Shown here piece after piece: positions 51,718 through 63,117 of a stretch of DNA of 64,000 bases (positions are counted from its first letter, which is position 1; each line of letters opens with the position of its first letter). Below the pieces are notes generated by a model, which made no database searches, had not been told where the DNA came from, and worked only from the letters and a program-made list of their open reading frames with translations. This DNA comes from Brachypterus glaber (taxonomy: Eukaryota; Arthropoda; Insecta; Coleoptera; Kateretidae): the NCBI GenBank assembly GCA_958510825.1, contig OY294046.1, positions 3,038,001 to 3,102,000 of the forward strand, in the 5' to 3' direction. A program made the translations under genes and the position numbers.

Positions 51718-54396
51718 CACCCCCACACAGTTGTCCCCGAGCTCGCTTGGGTTAAAAAAAATTCGAACCAAAAGTTAAGGTTGGATCCTTGTAGTAATCG
51801 GTTTGGAGATAATATATCCACCAACAGCCAAATCCAGAAAATTCGCTTTTGGCAGATAATGGTAACTCTTCTTTGAAGAGGTACATCTTTTACACCAATG
51901 ATAATAGAAACCTGTTCAAGTGTATTTAGTTAGTATTTTTGACGCAGATTCCAAATATCTTTTCAAAAGTAAGCTATCTATTTTTGTTACGGAGAAAAAC
52001 ATAAATAAAAAAATGGAAAATTGAAATTTAGGGTACTTTTAAGCATTTACTTTTATTTAATTTTAGTAAATATATGACTCTAAAGTATAAATGAAGAAAA
52101 TCTGTTTCTTTAACTTAATAAAAATGCTAATTAGAACTTAATTTATTAACCATTTTAAATTTGGGAACCTTTAGAAAAATCGATTGATTTTGATTATATT
52201 TTATTTTGTTGAGTAGTGTGAAAATTGCAATCCTTCAAAGTTTGACTTTTTAAATCATTTTATGGAATAAGTAAATCAGTGGTTATAAAACGGTTTAGAA
52301 CATTGAATATAGTTCCTCCATCCGGCGGCGGTTCTAGGGAACCACGGCACTATGATACCAAATGTGTATTTGTTTGGGAATGATGCGAAACTCTCAACAA
52401 AATGAGGGTGCTAGGACACGAGGGTGTTGAAGGCAATGAGGCAGCAGACTCTCGTGCTAGAGAAGGGGCATGCACTCAATTTACTGGCCCTAAACCTTTA
52501 ACAAAAGCCACCTGGTAAAGTCTACCAAAAAATGGGAAACCAAAATCATAGTTCGATATTGTAAAGACCAAAACTTAAGACAGGCCAAAATATTTATAAA
52601 ATATGAACCTGAAAAACAAGAAAAGTGAACTCAGCATTCCGGAAATAAAAACCAGTCATTGCCCTCTAAGATAACGCTTAAAAATTGACACCTGCTGTAT
52701 ATGCTCAGAAGCACCAGAAAAGGCCGAACACATTATCTGCTTTTGCAAAGTCATTGTTTGCAAAAAGCTACTATATCGAACAGGTATATCCAAAATCCGC
52801 AGATATATCCCAAGTAGCCCCAAAAATACTTTTGTCCTTCTTGGGAAACCTAAAGTTATATGTAGATTAAATTATGAAGGGGATTCACAATAGATCTCAT
52901 TGGTCGCAGTGACTTGAAAGGTACTATGTTGCCTCACAACCCCATTTGTATTGAATTGTATGATGTTTAAATATACCTTAATATTTTAAGGAGAAGCGTT
53001 CTTAGTAGTATCTGGCGAGCCTGCCTATTAAAATCTGTTCGAACCCACTATGTTAAGCAACAATACGAAAAATGTAATTTATTATTAATAATCGGTAAAA
53101 TATAATACATACAGTTGTGTTTAACCATATTATAATTTTTTGTCTCCATTTCATTGCTGACTTTTGACTTATTTATGTGTATTTGTATACATTCTAAAGA
53201 TGAATAAACGAATTGAATTGAATTTAAAATATAATACAAAACGAGGAAGCCGAGGAAACATTAGGGAAAATAAATATATATCCCCAATGTCAGAACGTGT
53301 AGATTTAGGAAATAGTTAGAATGTAAATTGAATATAAATGAATTTCTAGTCTAATAAATTATCACAAATCAGTTAGTGATCACCGTTTTATTTCACCCTC
53401 TCTGATCAGCTGAAGGACTAGAAAGTCTTCTCCATCCTGCTTATTCAGAGAGTTACCTGATGTAAAATATAACTTACAAGTCTGGGTATATTGCTTGGAT
53501 TTGTAATAATTATATTAAAAAAATAAAAAAATACAGACAATAAAACGATTTTTTTTAAATAAAATTATTATGCTTTAATTTGCAAAAACTACTGTGCCAA
53601 ACAAAATGTATTATTATTTTATAAGATGTTAAAATATAAAACATAATAACTAACGTTAAATTATATTTAATAAAAAATGGAAAAAAATAAATTTTAATTA
53701 AAATAAAATATTTAATCTTATTTCAATACATGTATTAATAAATAAAAAAAACTTAAGACAATAGTCTATGCTGGCTACACATATTTTAAATCATTACTTA
53801 AAACAAAGATGGGGTTGTCAGAGTTTTATATAAATAAAACTTAACTTATTGAGAACCACTGCTTTAAAAAAGGACACTACCCAACAGACCGTAATTTCAG
53901 CAATGATACTGTAAAAATAGCAGTTACTTTTTCAGGTTCTTAAGTTCAGAAAAAAATAATATTTTTAACTGTTAGTAGCGTATATATTTAGTTAAAAACA
54001 TGAAATTTATTTAGGTTTAGTCGAAAGTATTATATTTGCTAAAATGTAATAAATAAAAATGCTTAAAAGTGCCCTAAATTTCAATTTTACATTTTTTTTA
54101 AGAACGTTTTTCTCTGTAAACAAAAATGATAGCTTAATTTTGAAAAGATATTTAAAATCTGCGTCAAAAATACTAACTAAATACACTTGAACAGTTTTCT
54201 ATTATCATTGGTGTAAAAGATGTACCTCTTCAAAGAAGAGTTACCATTATCTGCCAAAAGCGAATTTTCTGGATTTGGCTGTTGGTGGATATATTATCTC
54301 CAAACCGATTACTACAAGGATCCAACCTTAACTTTTGGTTCGAATTTTTTTTAACCCAAGGGTTCTCGGGGACTACTGTGCCCACGGGGGTGAGGA
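51718..54396. mobile_element. 2.7-kb structure with ~350-bp inverted repeats, enclosing a LINE remnant
   Basis: The left arm (GAGCTCGCTTGGGTTAAAAA, GGTTGGATCCTTGTAGTAAT, TTCGCTTTTGGCAGATAATG, CTGTTCAAGTGTATTTAG, to about 52050) is matched by the right arm (about 54060-54390). Between them are a LINE RNase H remnant (52400-52895) and AT-rich filler. The arms begin within family K-type sequence (TAACTCCACCCCC). No transposase seen. Confidence 0.72.
52400..52895 (+). pseudogene. C-terminal remnant of a non-LTR retrotransposon ORF2 (RNase H and zinc finger)
   Basis: Translation gives LGHEGVEGNEAADSRAREGA, the RNase H end motif of I/R1/Jockey-related LINEs (normally WVPGH...GNExAD). Then GPKPLTKATW, and after frameshifts and stops the C-terminal finger CCICSEAPEKAEHIIC with FCKVI. 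No RT domain upstream. Exact clade not decidable. Confidence 0.78.
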
Positions 54397-54399
54397 AGT

Positions 54400-54620
54400 A
54401 AATATTTTTAGATATTTTCAATATTTTTGTCAAAATTGGTACATAGGGGTTTTGAGGACGACGAAACTGAATCTGATAATATATTTTTTTCTAATTCCAC
54501 CCCTAAGGGATTGAGGGGTAGTTGTAAAAATTGGGGTTTTTGAGGTTGCTGAAAGTGAATCTGATAATAAAAAAAAAACATTTCACGCGAGTAAGTGAAA
54601 AATGGAAAAGCTCTTTTACT
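54400..54620 (+). repeat. Family K repeat (GAGGTTGCTGAAAGTGAATC)
   Basis: TCTAATTCCACCCCTAAGGG, AAAAATTGGGGTTTTTGAGG and TGAATCTGATAATA: one to two units of the repeat that is tandem at 57840-58200 and single at 61545-61700. Both single copies end GGAAAAGCTCTTTTACTGGG or a close variant. Confidence 0.75.
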
Positions 54621-54779
54621 GGGCAGTGTATTTTGTTTTGTTCTGAATTAGTTCCGTTCTTAGTTTTACTGGTAAGATTGTTGCAGGCAAAACCCGAATG
54701 TGTGTAGACTGAATCAGTCCCACTAAATATGAATAATTAATCAGTGATCAAGTGACCGCGGCAGATAAACCTTCGGCCA

Positions 54780-56430
54780 TGTTTTGTTTTTATCGGTTGG
54801 TAACGTGCATAATTACACTCGCGGTTTTATCGGTTGTTTATGGGCAAAAATGTAAGTGGATATTGGATATATTACACCCTATTTAGAAAAAATATACATA
54901 CAGGGTGATCAGTAACTGCCATGCCAAAATTTAAGAGGTGATTCTACATCCAAAAAGATGAAAAAAAGTTTCTATAAAAGTTGGTCCGGAAATAAGCCCT
55001 AAGGGAGATACGGCCCTTCGAAGGTGACATATTGAATGGGGAACAAAAAAAATCATCAATAAAAATTTAATGCTGCAGGGTGATTCTTCATTTAAAACTG
55101 AGCAAAAAAGTATTCTTCACCAAAACACCTAAAATATTAAAGGAGTAATAGTCTTTTAAAAAGTAACGTTTTTGGTAGCACAAAATGTTACTTCCTCTTA
55201 ATTGTATTTTTTTGTATTTTTGCTCAAGAAATCTATATTTTTTAAAAAAAAATCCAAAAAAACTACACATAAAAAACTTTGGGGCAAAAATGTGTTAAGC
55301 CTCACATATTTTGTCCGTCTAGGCACGCCTCTGGATAAATTCAAAAAAAAATTAATATAAACTTATTGCCCTTATTAATACTAGTATACATGCAAAAGCT
55401 CGTCACTCCAGCTTAAAGGGTACCAGAGTTATTAATTCAAAACCTTATTTTTATTACAATTTTAAAGGGCCGTAGCTCCCTTAGGGCTCATTTCCGGACC
55501 AACCTTTATAGGAACTTTTTTTGATAATTTTGGATGTAAAATCACCTCTAAAATTTTGGCATGTCAGTTATTGATCACCCTGTATAGTATAAAAAACTAA
55601 AAACATATTTTTTTTTTCAAAAAAAAATACCCTTGGCCCCACCTCAATATTTGGTTTAGTTTTATCGGGTATTTAGGTTCACAATTAAAACTCTCGCGGT
55701 TTTATCAGTTGTTATTGGAATAAATATAAGTAATTATTAAGAAAAAAAATATAAAAAGGTATAAAAAAATTGTTTTTTTTTTCAAAAAAAAAAAAATCAT
55801 ACGAAATATAATAGAAAAAATATTCTTATTGACTCCCTTGCCCCACCTAAATATTTGGTTTATTTTTATCGGATGATTTAGTGCACAATAATAATTACCC
55901 GCGGTTTTATCGGTTAAAACCGGTTGTTTATAAGCAAAAATATAAGTGGATATAAATAATAAATATAAATAGGTATACAAAAATAGATTTGTTTTCTTCA
56001 AAAAAAAAAACAAATTTGACAAAAAAAAATTGTTGCCCTTATTGACCCCCTTGCCTCAATATTCGGTTTATTTTTATCAGGCGTTTAGGTTCACAATCAC
56101 AGCGCTCGCTGTTTTATCTGTTGTTTATGGGAAAAATGTAAGTGAATATTAACAAAAAAATATATGTAAAGGTATAAAAAAAATCACATCAAAAAGAGTG
56201 ATACGAAATAAAACAAAAACTGTTTTTTTTTACACTTCTAGATCCCTCGCCCTTCAATATTCGGTTTATTTTTTTCGGTTGGTTAGGTGTACAATGTTAC
56301 CTACACGCGGTGTTTTCGGTTGTTTATGCGTAAAAATATAATTCTATATTTTACACTTTTTTAGAAAAAAATTAAAAATTGTTTTTACCCTTTTGGCTTT
56401 TTTTCTCACCCCAATTTTTGTTTATTCTCT
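54780..56430 (+). repeat. ~205-bp tandem array split by a mariner-like MITE
   Basis: Units near 54800, 55680, 55890, 56095 and 56290 share CGCGGTTTTATCGGTTGTTT, AAAAATATAAGTGGATATTA, poly-A/T tracts and CCTTGCCCCACCTCAATATT. Diverged, with period about 200-205 bp. The insertion at 54901-55582 interrupts the first unit. Confidence 0.8.
54901..55582. mobile_element. Family G2 MITE (CAGGGTGATCAGTAACTG), TA duplication
   Basis: CAGGGTGATCAGTAACTGCC to inverse GGCATGTCAGTTATTGATCA plus CCCTG, with TA on both sides (54899-54900, 55583-55584). Long arms share TTAAGAGGTGATTCTACATC and CCTAAGGGAGATACGGCCCT. Tc1/mariner-type ends; no transposase. It is inserted in a tandem array. Confidence 0.87.
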
Positions 56431-56670
56431 TTACAGGCAAAAATGTCGATATTTTGCATTAAAAGAAAAACCAAACAAAAATACTGACTTTTTACTACAT
56501 TTTTAAGCTTTTAACGAAAAAGAAAATATCACTAAGTATAACGATAAATTATTGTAGGTATTAATAACTCTTTTTGACCCCTTGTCCCACCCTAATTTTA
56601 GTTTGTTTTACTATCGGTTTACAAAACCTATGAGTGGATGGACTTTTTTAAAGAAATATATTTATAAAAT

Positions 56671-56992
56671 ACATACAGATTATGGGACAATTATCAGCTT
56701 TATTTTAAATAGATAAACTCAATAATAACCCCCGCGTGGCTTTTACTTTATTGAGTGGATAATTATTTATTTTACCCACTCAACTGTCACTTGTCAAATT
56801 ATTTTCTTGCAAATGTCATTAAAATTTTTAATAAAAATATGAATTCCTAACCTATTCATTAGATAAAACCTTGAATGGCACTCATGGGTAAACCGATATT
56901 GCCCTCTCGAAAATTAACCTGCTTGGCTGACGCCAGGTTAATTTTCTCATGGGCAATATCTTACTTTACCCACTAGTACCATAAATAACTAT
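56671..56992 (-). mobile_element. Family H element, copy 2 (inverted)
   Basis: Reverse complement of 48589-48937 from TACATACAGATTATGGGACA to AGTACCATAAATAACTAT. The same GGGCAATATC stem is present, with the central loop slightly shorter. Confidence 0.82.
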
Positions 56993-57438
56993 CTCTGAAA
57001 AGTATATCAAACGTTTAATTTTATTTTTGCAACTTTTTGAAAAGTTCGGCCCCGTAACTCATACGCCTTTATATCAATCTTATATTCCGTTACGTTTAAA
57101 AAATCTGACTGACGGGCGTACGGACAGCAGATTTTGGTGCTAGCTAGCGAGAAGAGTATAATAATTTAATAATTATTAACCATGGGCGGATTTAGGGGGC
57201 CATGCCCCCCCCAGCGAGAAATACCTTCAAAATTATATTTTTGGCGAAGGCGAAATTTTTTTCCTTATGGATCGTCCCCCCCCCTTAAAGTGAAATAAAT
57301 CCGCACCTGTTGTTAACCATGGTCTCAACTGAATGAAGCAGCGAAAATTAGCAACACTTAATTTGTTTACTGTTTTTAATATTGTATAATATTTTAATTA
57401 AAACAATATATTATTGAAATATTTTAATTATAGCATAT
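56993..57438. other. Intergenic stretch with a small G/C-run hairpin
   Basis: No gene. GGGCGGATTTAGGGGGCC and inverse ATAAATCCGCACC with C runs (57184-57308) look like a small MITE flanked by AACCATG-like sequence. Confidence 0.5.
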
Positions 57439-57581
57439 GGGAATGTTCAAGTATTACGTAACGCTCCTAGGGGGGGTCATTTTGGAGTGTTACGCCCATG
57501 TTAATGGTATAGGAAAATAGCGTTACAGGGGGAGGGTCCAAAATGATCAAAATTTGCGTTACGTAATACTTGAACGTTCCC
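57439..57581. mobile_element. Family F MITE, full copy (TAT duplication)
   Basis: GGGAATGTTCAAGTATTACG to inverse ...CTTGAACGTTCCC, 143 bp; TAT on both sides (57436-57438, 57582-57584). The layout is almost the same as 26365-26506, inverted inside. Confidence 0.85.
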
Positions 57582-57839
57582 TATAACTATACAGGGTTAT
57601 TCTTTTAAATCGTACTTAAAATTTAGAACATATATGTATATATATACAACATAAAATAAATAGGTACCTATAGATTGTATATTTTTATAATTTAGAATAA
57701 CACTAGAGGGCACTGGGGGACAAAATCTTAAATAAAAAGGGGAGTCGTCTGGAACATCATTTAAAAGGTATTCAAAGTGCCTATTTAAAAAATAAAATAA
57801 TAAAAAAATATTTAATATTTTCGTAAAAATATTTATATA

Positions 57840-58200
57840 GGGGTTTTTGAGGTTGCTGAATCTTGATATATATTTTTCCAAATCTACCCCATTAGAGTCG
57901 GGGGTGATTTTTGTGAAAATTTGTATATTCGGGTTTTTAAGGTTGATAAAAACTAAATCTTAGAATAAAAAAATCTAAATCTACCCCCTGAGGGACGGGG
58001 GGTTATTTTTGTAAAAATTGGTATATTCGGATTTTTGAGGCTGATAAAATAAAATCTTAGAATAAAAAAAAATCTAAATCCACGCCCTGAGTGGCGGGGA
58101 TATTCGAAAAATTGGTAAATTAGGGTTTTTGAGGTTGCTGAAAGGGAATCTGATAATAAAAAGTCCATTTCAGGAGCGGGGTGAAAAAATGGGACACTGG
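57840..58200 (+). repeat. Family K tandem array, about 3.5 units of ~105 bp
   Basis: Units repeat GGTTTTTGAGGTTG(C/A)TGA, AATCTGATAATAAAAA-like, CTACCCCCTGAGGGACGGGG and TTTTGTAAAAATTGGTATAT. Progressive divergence between units. Confidence 0.78.
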
Positions 58201-58636
58201 GCATCTGCGCTTAGGAAAATACATTCTTTCGATATACCCAATAAAAATTTAGCATACAATGAAAAAAAAATATATTGAAAACCGTTTTTTTTTTCAGAAA
58301 ATGCTCTAAGGATTATTTTAATTTTGGCCATGTTTTACTCAGTAAGCTCTAGACTAAAAAATCCACCAATAAAAAATGGTGGTGCTTGATTTTTAATTTT
58401 AAAATTTTAAAGCGGGAAATTAATTTTGAACGCGACCGCTACATTTTGTTCCACTGTGCGTCGGCAGCGAACGGGTTAATTTGATTCAATAATACCATAT
58501 GCTTGATCTAACCATATAATGCTTAATTTGACTACTAGGTATGCTTAAATTAACCTTAACATATATTCCTATAACTCCAACTATGGTTATTTCGAAATTA
58601 CTCTATATTAGTCATGTGTTTATATCGATACCCCCA
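58201..58636. other. Intergenic stretch
   Basis: No gene or repeat recognised. Confidence 0.4.
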
Positions 58637-59412
58637 AGCAACAAAGCCGTAACTCATATATTGTCATTTTTCACGACAGCTAAATTTCTAAAATATTTTT
58701 TTTTTTGTTAAGGGCGGGTAAATGATTGAAGTGGAAAAGGAAGTCATGTGATACATCATTTGAAAGCTTATAAAATTCTCTATTTAACCGTTTAAGTATT
58801 TATTGTTTATTTACTGTTTGTTTCTAATAATATTCAAGTTTAGAATTTCTTACTTTACTTAAATTTGGGATTTTTGACAGTACACTGTGTTGAATTAATA
58901 AAACAACTTGAATTCGTAAACAATGTATAATATTAAAATCTTCGCCTAGCGCTTTCGTTTTACAACATCATCGGGGCAAGGCCCTAAAAATAAGTTTTAA
59001 CAGGAAATGTAGCATTTCCAAAATTATAAAAAAAATTTTTTTAAAAAAGTTTTTTAAATTTTATTTTTTTTTTTTTTTTTTAATTTTTAACTTACTCGTC
59101 AGGGCATCCTACATCAAAACAAACGATAAACATTTATGTATAAAACTAAAATTACATTAAATATAGACTAAAAACTAACAAATAAATGTTCGAAATGGCA
59201 TGACATTTTTTTACAAGAAGTGAGGTTATGTTGTGTGAGATCGAGAATTTTGGGCAAAAGTAGTACTTTAGTAATTTTAAGTAGACTTTTGCTTAAAGTG
59301 GACTGTGGAGAAACCTGAGTAGTACCACAATGTGTGTCTTTTTTCAATGAGTTTACCTATGAGTATAACTCAAAATGGGTCTAACTTGAGTTACATCCTT
59401 GTTGCTTGGGAG
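58637..59412. mobile_element. Element with CCCAAGCAACAA ends
   Basis: CCCAAGCAACAAAGCCGTAAC at the left and inverse GTTACATCCTTGTTGCTTGGG at the right; short ATATCGA extensions outside are also inverted. Interior: a family J-like segment (GAAAGCTTATAAAATTCTCT) and a CGAAAGCGCTAGG-type sequence (see 58944-58985). Composite origin likely. Confidence 0.6.
58944..58985 (-). other. Hammerhead-like retroelement motif, copy 1
   Basis: Minus strand GCCCCGATGATG, a GTT/AAC stem, then CGAAAGCGCTAGGC. It resembles the CUGANGA-stem-GAAA core but with C for U at core position 4, so inactive as a ribozyme by that reading. Confidence 0.4.
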
Positions 59413-59520
59413 TGTCGATATGGTGTGGGTATTAACAATAGCAAGTTCATTCGAAACAAGATAATTTTTTAGATAATTTAATTTTGATATTACCAGAATA
59501 AGTAAATATTATTAAAATAA

Positions 59521-60389
59521 CCCAGTCAACACAAATACATGGCAGGAACATAGCAGGTACATAACCACTGTTCTATGTGATGTTGCAGACATGTAATTTT
59601 TATAGTCCATGTATAGTCCTTGGACTTTAACAATTCCGCCTCAAGTTATGTATCAGCTACATAACATGCTACATATCAGATACATACTAGGTACATAACA
59701 ATAAAAGTAGGCGTTTCCGAATTTTACTTGTTATGGAGTGCATCATAGATTTAGACATGGTGAACATTTTTACGTCTTTTTGATAAACCTAATAATTAAA
59801 GTATATAAATATCTTTATATGTAGCATCATCCATCAGGCAAAATTCTTATACGATGTGCATTTTTACTGTGAAAGCAAACTTTCTACCAGGCTTAAAAAT
59901 CATGGGCCACATAAGAAGCCAATTTTTAGAGAAAAAATAGCAAATAATCATTTTCAAAAAATATATATATATTTTAATTTTTTGTCTAAAATTATCTAAA
60001 ATCGGTTTAGTTGTCTAAAAATACATGCGTTTCTACTACTTAAGGGTAAAACTTTTATTATTAACAACAATTTTAAGAATATTAGTGATTCTAACCTATA
60101 AAAATTAAAATAATATAGACGCCATATTTAGTATTGAATTCATAACATTTTATGTATCGTGTATGTTCTCGTACCATATATATGATACATAACATGCAAT
60201 ATTGCATGTTATGTATCATACATATGTATGTTACATCTTATGTAATATGGCACATGTAACGTAAAAAATCTTTCTGTTATAGGGCATGTTATGTAGCATA
60301 CATATGTATGTTATGTCTCATGTAATATGGCACATGTTACCTAAAAAATCTTTCTTTACCATGTTGCATCCATATATGTGCGGACTGGG
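59521..60389. mobile_element. Family L element (CCCAGTC ends, AA duplication)
   Basis: CCCAGTCAACACAAATACAT at the left, inverse-type ATATATGTGCGGACTGGG at the right, AA on both sides (59519-59520, 60390-60391). Interior rich in TACATAAC words, a palindrome ACATGCAATATTGCATGT (60195-60212) and a ~105-bp direct repeat (60203-60360). Confidence 0.75.
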
Positions 60390-60427
60390 AAGTCAAGTAA
60401 AAACGAATTTGTATTTCAGCATATACA

Positions 60428-61198
60428 CCCAGGTAGCAAAATAACATGACATTCACGTGAAAGTCACGTTAATGTGTGACATGTGATGTTAAGATTGTAG
60501 TCTCATTTAACAAGAATGTAGCATGGTGGGGATGTCCTAAGTCCGCCCCTAATAACATCACACAATGACATCCCGAAAATAACGTGTTTGTGACATCATA
60601 AATCCACATTCCTGTTATATCTAATATCTTATGGATGCCGTTACTGGTACTTTAATATTTAAATAATATTTTAGGACATTAGCTTTTTCTAAATTAAAAC
60701 CATTAAAAACGCTATAACCCTATAAAAAAATCGGATTTAAAATCAATCAGTAATTGAAACAATCACAGATTGAAACAGATAGATTCTAAATACGAAATTG
60801 CAGATTAAGCGGAGAATATAATCCGTGTCCGTAGTCTTGAGAAGCCCGGCAGAGCCCCCTATCCATTGGAAATCGTATAATGTGTATACAATTTCCTTAT
60901 AATAATTTACTCTATCAACATCATCTTATATCGATTTCTTTGCTTCGAACGTCGGTGAGAAGCAAAATAACATGACATTCACGTGAAAGCCACGTTAATA
61001 TGTGACATGCGATATATTCACAGCGTTGCTAAATATTTGTTATTAAATAACATGGTTGTCACGTCACACGTGTAACGTTGCAAATGTGATGTTAAATACA
61101 TGTTATTTTTCAATATTATGTGATGTTATGATTTAGTTTAAAAATACACCCAAAAGTGATGTTAATTTCTTGTAATATAACATCCCTTGCTACCTGGG
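60428..61198 (+). mobile_element. Family B element, copy 3 (CA duplication)
   Basis: CCCAGGTAGCAAAATAACAT to CTTGCTACCTGGG, CA on both sides (60426-60427, 61199-61200). 771 bp, very similar to copy 1; only 38 bp from family L. Confidence 0.92.
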
Positions 61199-61214
61199 CA
61201 TGTATTTAAAATAG

Positions 61215-61255
61215 GCCTAGCGCTTTCGATCAAAAGATCATCTTCAGGGCTTAGC
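61215..61255 (-). other. Hammerhead-like retroelement motif, copy 2
   Basis: Minus strand AAGCCCTGAAGA, then GATCTTTTGATC (a four-base stem with UUUU loop), then GAAAGCGCTAGGCC. The order CUGANGA-stem II-GAAA matches the hammerhead core. Such motifs are known from Penelope-like elements. Stem III and the cleavage site are not convincing. Confidence 0.45.
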
Positions 61256-61380
61256 TTCGTCATAGCTGATCACAACAGAATGAGAGGTAAATTAAAAATA
61301 TGGAAACATCACAGTTAAAAAGTTGCACAGATTAAAATAATAAATATACAAATAAACAAACATTTTTGACATAATGACAT

Positions 61381-61700
61381 CGTCGGTTTCAACCAACCAA
61401 ACTTGGCGCCCCTGCAAAATAAAATTGACGCCCAAAGCTAGGTGACTTAAAAAATACCAGGGGGGGTTCAACGAAAACGCCAGGGGGGCTCAAACCAAGG
61501 CCAGGGGGCTTAGCCCCTCTGCCCCCTCCCCTAGTTACGGCCCTGATCTGATAATAAAAAAGTTCTAACTCCACCCCCTAAGAGGCGGGGGGTAGTTTTC
61601 GTGAAAATTCGTATATTTTTAAGGTTGCTAAAAGTAAATCTAATAATAAAAAATAGATGTTACGCGGGAGGTGTAAAATGGGAAAGCTCTTTTACTGGGC
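61381..61700 (+). repeat. Family N-like remnant followed by family K unit
   Basis: 61381-61545: TTGGCGCCCCTGCAAAATAA, CCAGGGGGGCTCAAACCAAG, ending CTAGTTACGGCCCTG, related to family N interior and end. 61545-61700: ATCTGATAATAAAAAAGTTC and GGAAAGCTCTTTTACTGGGC, a family K unit as at 54400-54620. Confidence 0.6.
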
Positions 61701-61998
61701 AGTATATTTATTACACAACAATAATTATGAGATATTTATTCAAAATAAGAATTTTATAAGATTATAATGTGAAAAATAATACATCTTGCGTGTTTTTTTT
61801 TATAAACATATTTAAATAGTTTCATAATTGCTATATATGAATAATTATTTTTATATTTAATTGTATTTTTTTAATCAAGTTAAAAAATAATTTAAATTAT
61901 GTTGAACAATAAACAACAACGAAATAAAAATGTTTTTTTTTACATAGTTTCTAACCCATTTGACCTCCTCACCCCATTCCGATTTTTACTAAAAACTA
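61701..61998. other. AT-rich intergenic stretch
   Basis: No gene or repeat recognised. Confidence 0.4.
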
Positions 61999-62679
61999 GA
62001 TGAAACGTTGCAAGCACCCTGTCAAAACATCGGCACTATTGTACACTAGAGCCATCTAGTTTGCAAATTTCAAACTAGGTGTTTTGTTTGATTTTAAATT
62101 CTGTATCTTTAAAACATATTTTAGCACAAAACTGTATATAAATTTTTTTATAGGGCTTAAAAAGAGCTTTTATTTAAAATATAATTTTTTGAAATCGGGT
62201 TATAAATATGTGAGATATGCTAAAAAAACCCTTTCCTGCTTTAAACGCCAATATCTCGAAAACAATGCGTTTTAGGAAAACGTTGTTTATAACATATTTT
62301 TAACCAATTTAAAATTATCTATTATATAAGTTCTAAATTAACCAAATACAATAATAATTGCCTTAATTATAAACAAAAAACGCTAAAAATAGGAGTTTTA
62401 CCCTATTTTTACCCCCTTACCCCCAATCGTTTACCCCCAAAATCAAATCAGCTCTTCGGAATACGAAAACAATATGAAAAAAAACCGCAAGCCGATATCT
62501 CATGTAGAAATGGAGTTAGTTAGTTAGACAGACAGACGGACGCAAAATTTTTTTTTACTGATTTCGACTCAGAATGGTCTAAAACGTCGAGAAATGTGAA
62601 AAAAACGTGGTCAAAGATTTTGACTTTTCGGCGAAGATTTCAATACATCGGCACTCTTAGTAGCACTAAGCGCCGATGT
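61999..62679. mobile_element. Family D MITE, copy 3
   Basis: GATGAAACGTTGCAAGCACC at the left; ATCGGCACTCTTAGTAGCAC and CGCCGATGT at the right. Uninterrupted, so it serves as reference for the insertion in copy 2. Confidence 0.87.
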
Positions 62680-62902
62680 AATTAAAATATACATGTAGCA
62701 TTTTTTTAACTCTTTCACAGGATTAGGGTTGCTATTCAAGATTAATTATTTATTGTATTAATTAGTAATAATTATAATTAATTATATTTAATAAATAGAA
62801 AGTTATTTAAAGCTATTTTCTAGGGTTTAATTAGTAAAAATTGCACAAAGAACTGAAACATATAAAGTGACAGAAATCAATTGTTTATAAAATTTACTCC
62901 TA
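62680..62902. other. AT-rich intergenic stretch
   Basis: Nothing recognised. Confidence 0.4.
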
Positions 62903-63083
62903 CTATACTGGAAATTCAATAAAACCTGCAGTGACTCAGTTGCGAATGTGTGGTAAAAGGCGAAGATCATACCAGTTCGGGTGCGACTCGCGTAATTTCG
63001 TCGAATCTTCGCAAAGGCTGACCCCTTATACGAAAGCAGCAGAGGTATGGGTCACTGCAAGTTTTATTGAATTTCCAGTATAG
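62903..63083. mobile_element. MITE with CTATACTGGAAATTCAATAA ends
   Basis: About 30-bp arms: CTATACTGGAAATTCAATAA, AACCTGCAGTGAC and the inverse GTCACTGCAAGTTTTATTGA...CCAGTATAG. GC-richer centre with GATCATACC / GGTATGGGTC pieces. No coding sequence. Confidence 0.82.
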
Positions 63084-63117
63084 GAGAGAAAAATTATTAT
63101 TGCTATAGGTGAAGAAT

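Noticed and set aside
53048..53239. Short minus-strand frame in the 51.7-54.4 kb structure
   Set aside because: No domain; AT-rich filler next to the LINE remnant.
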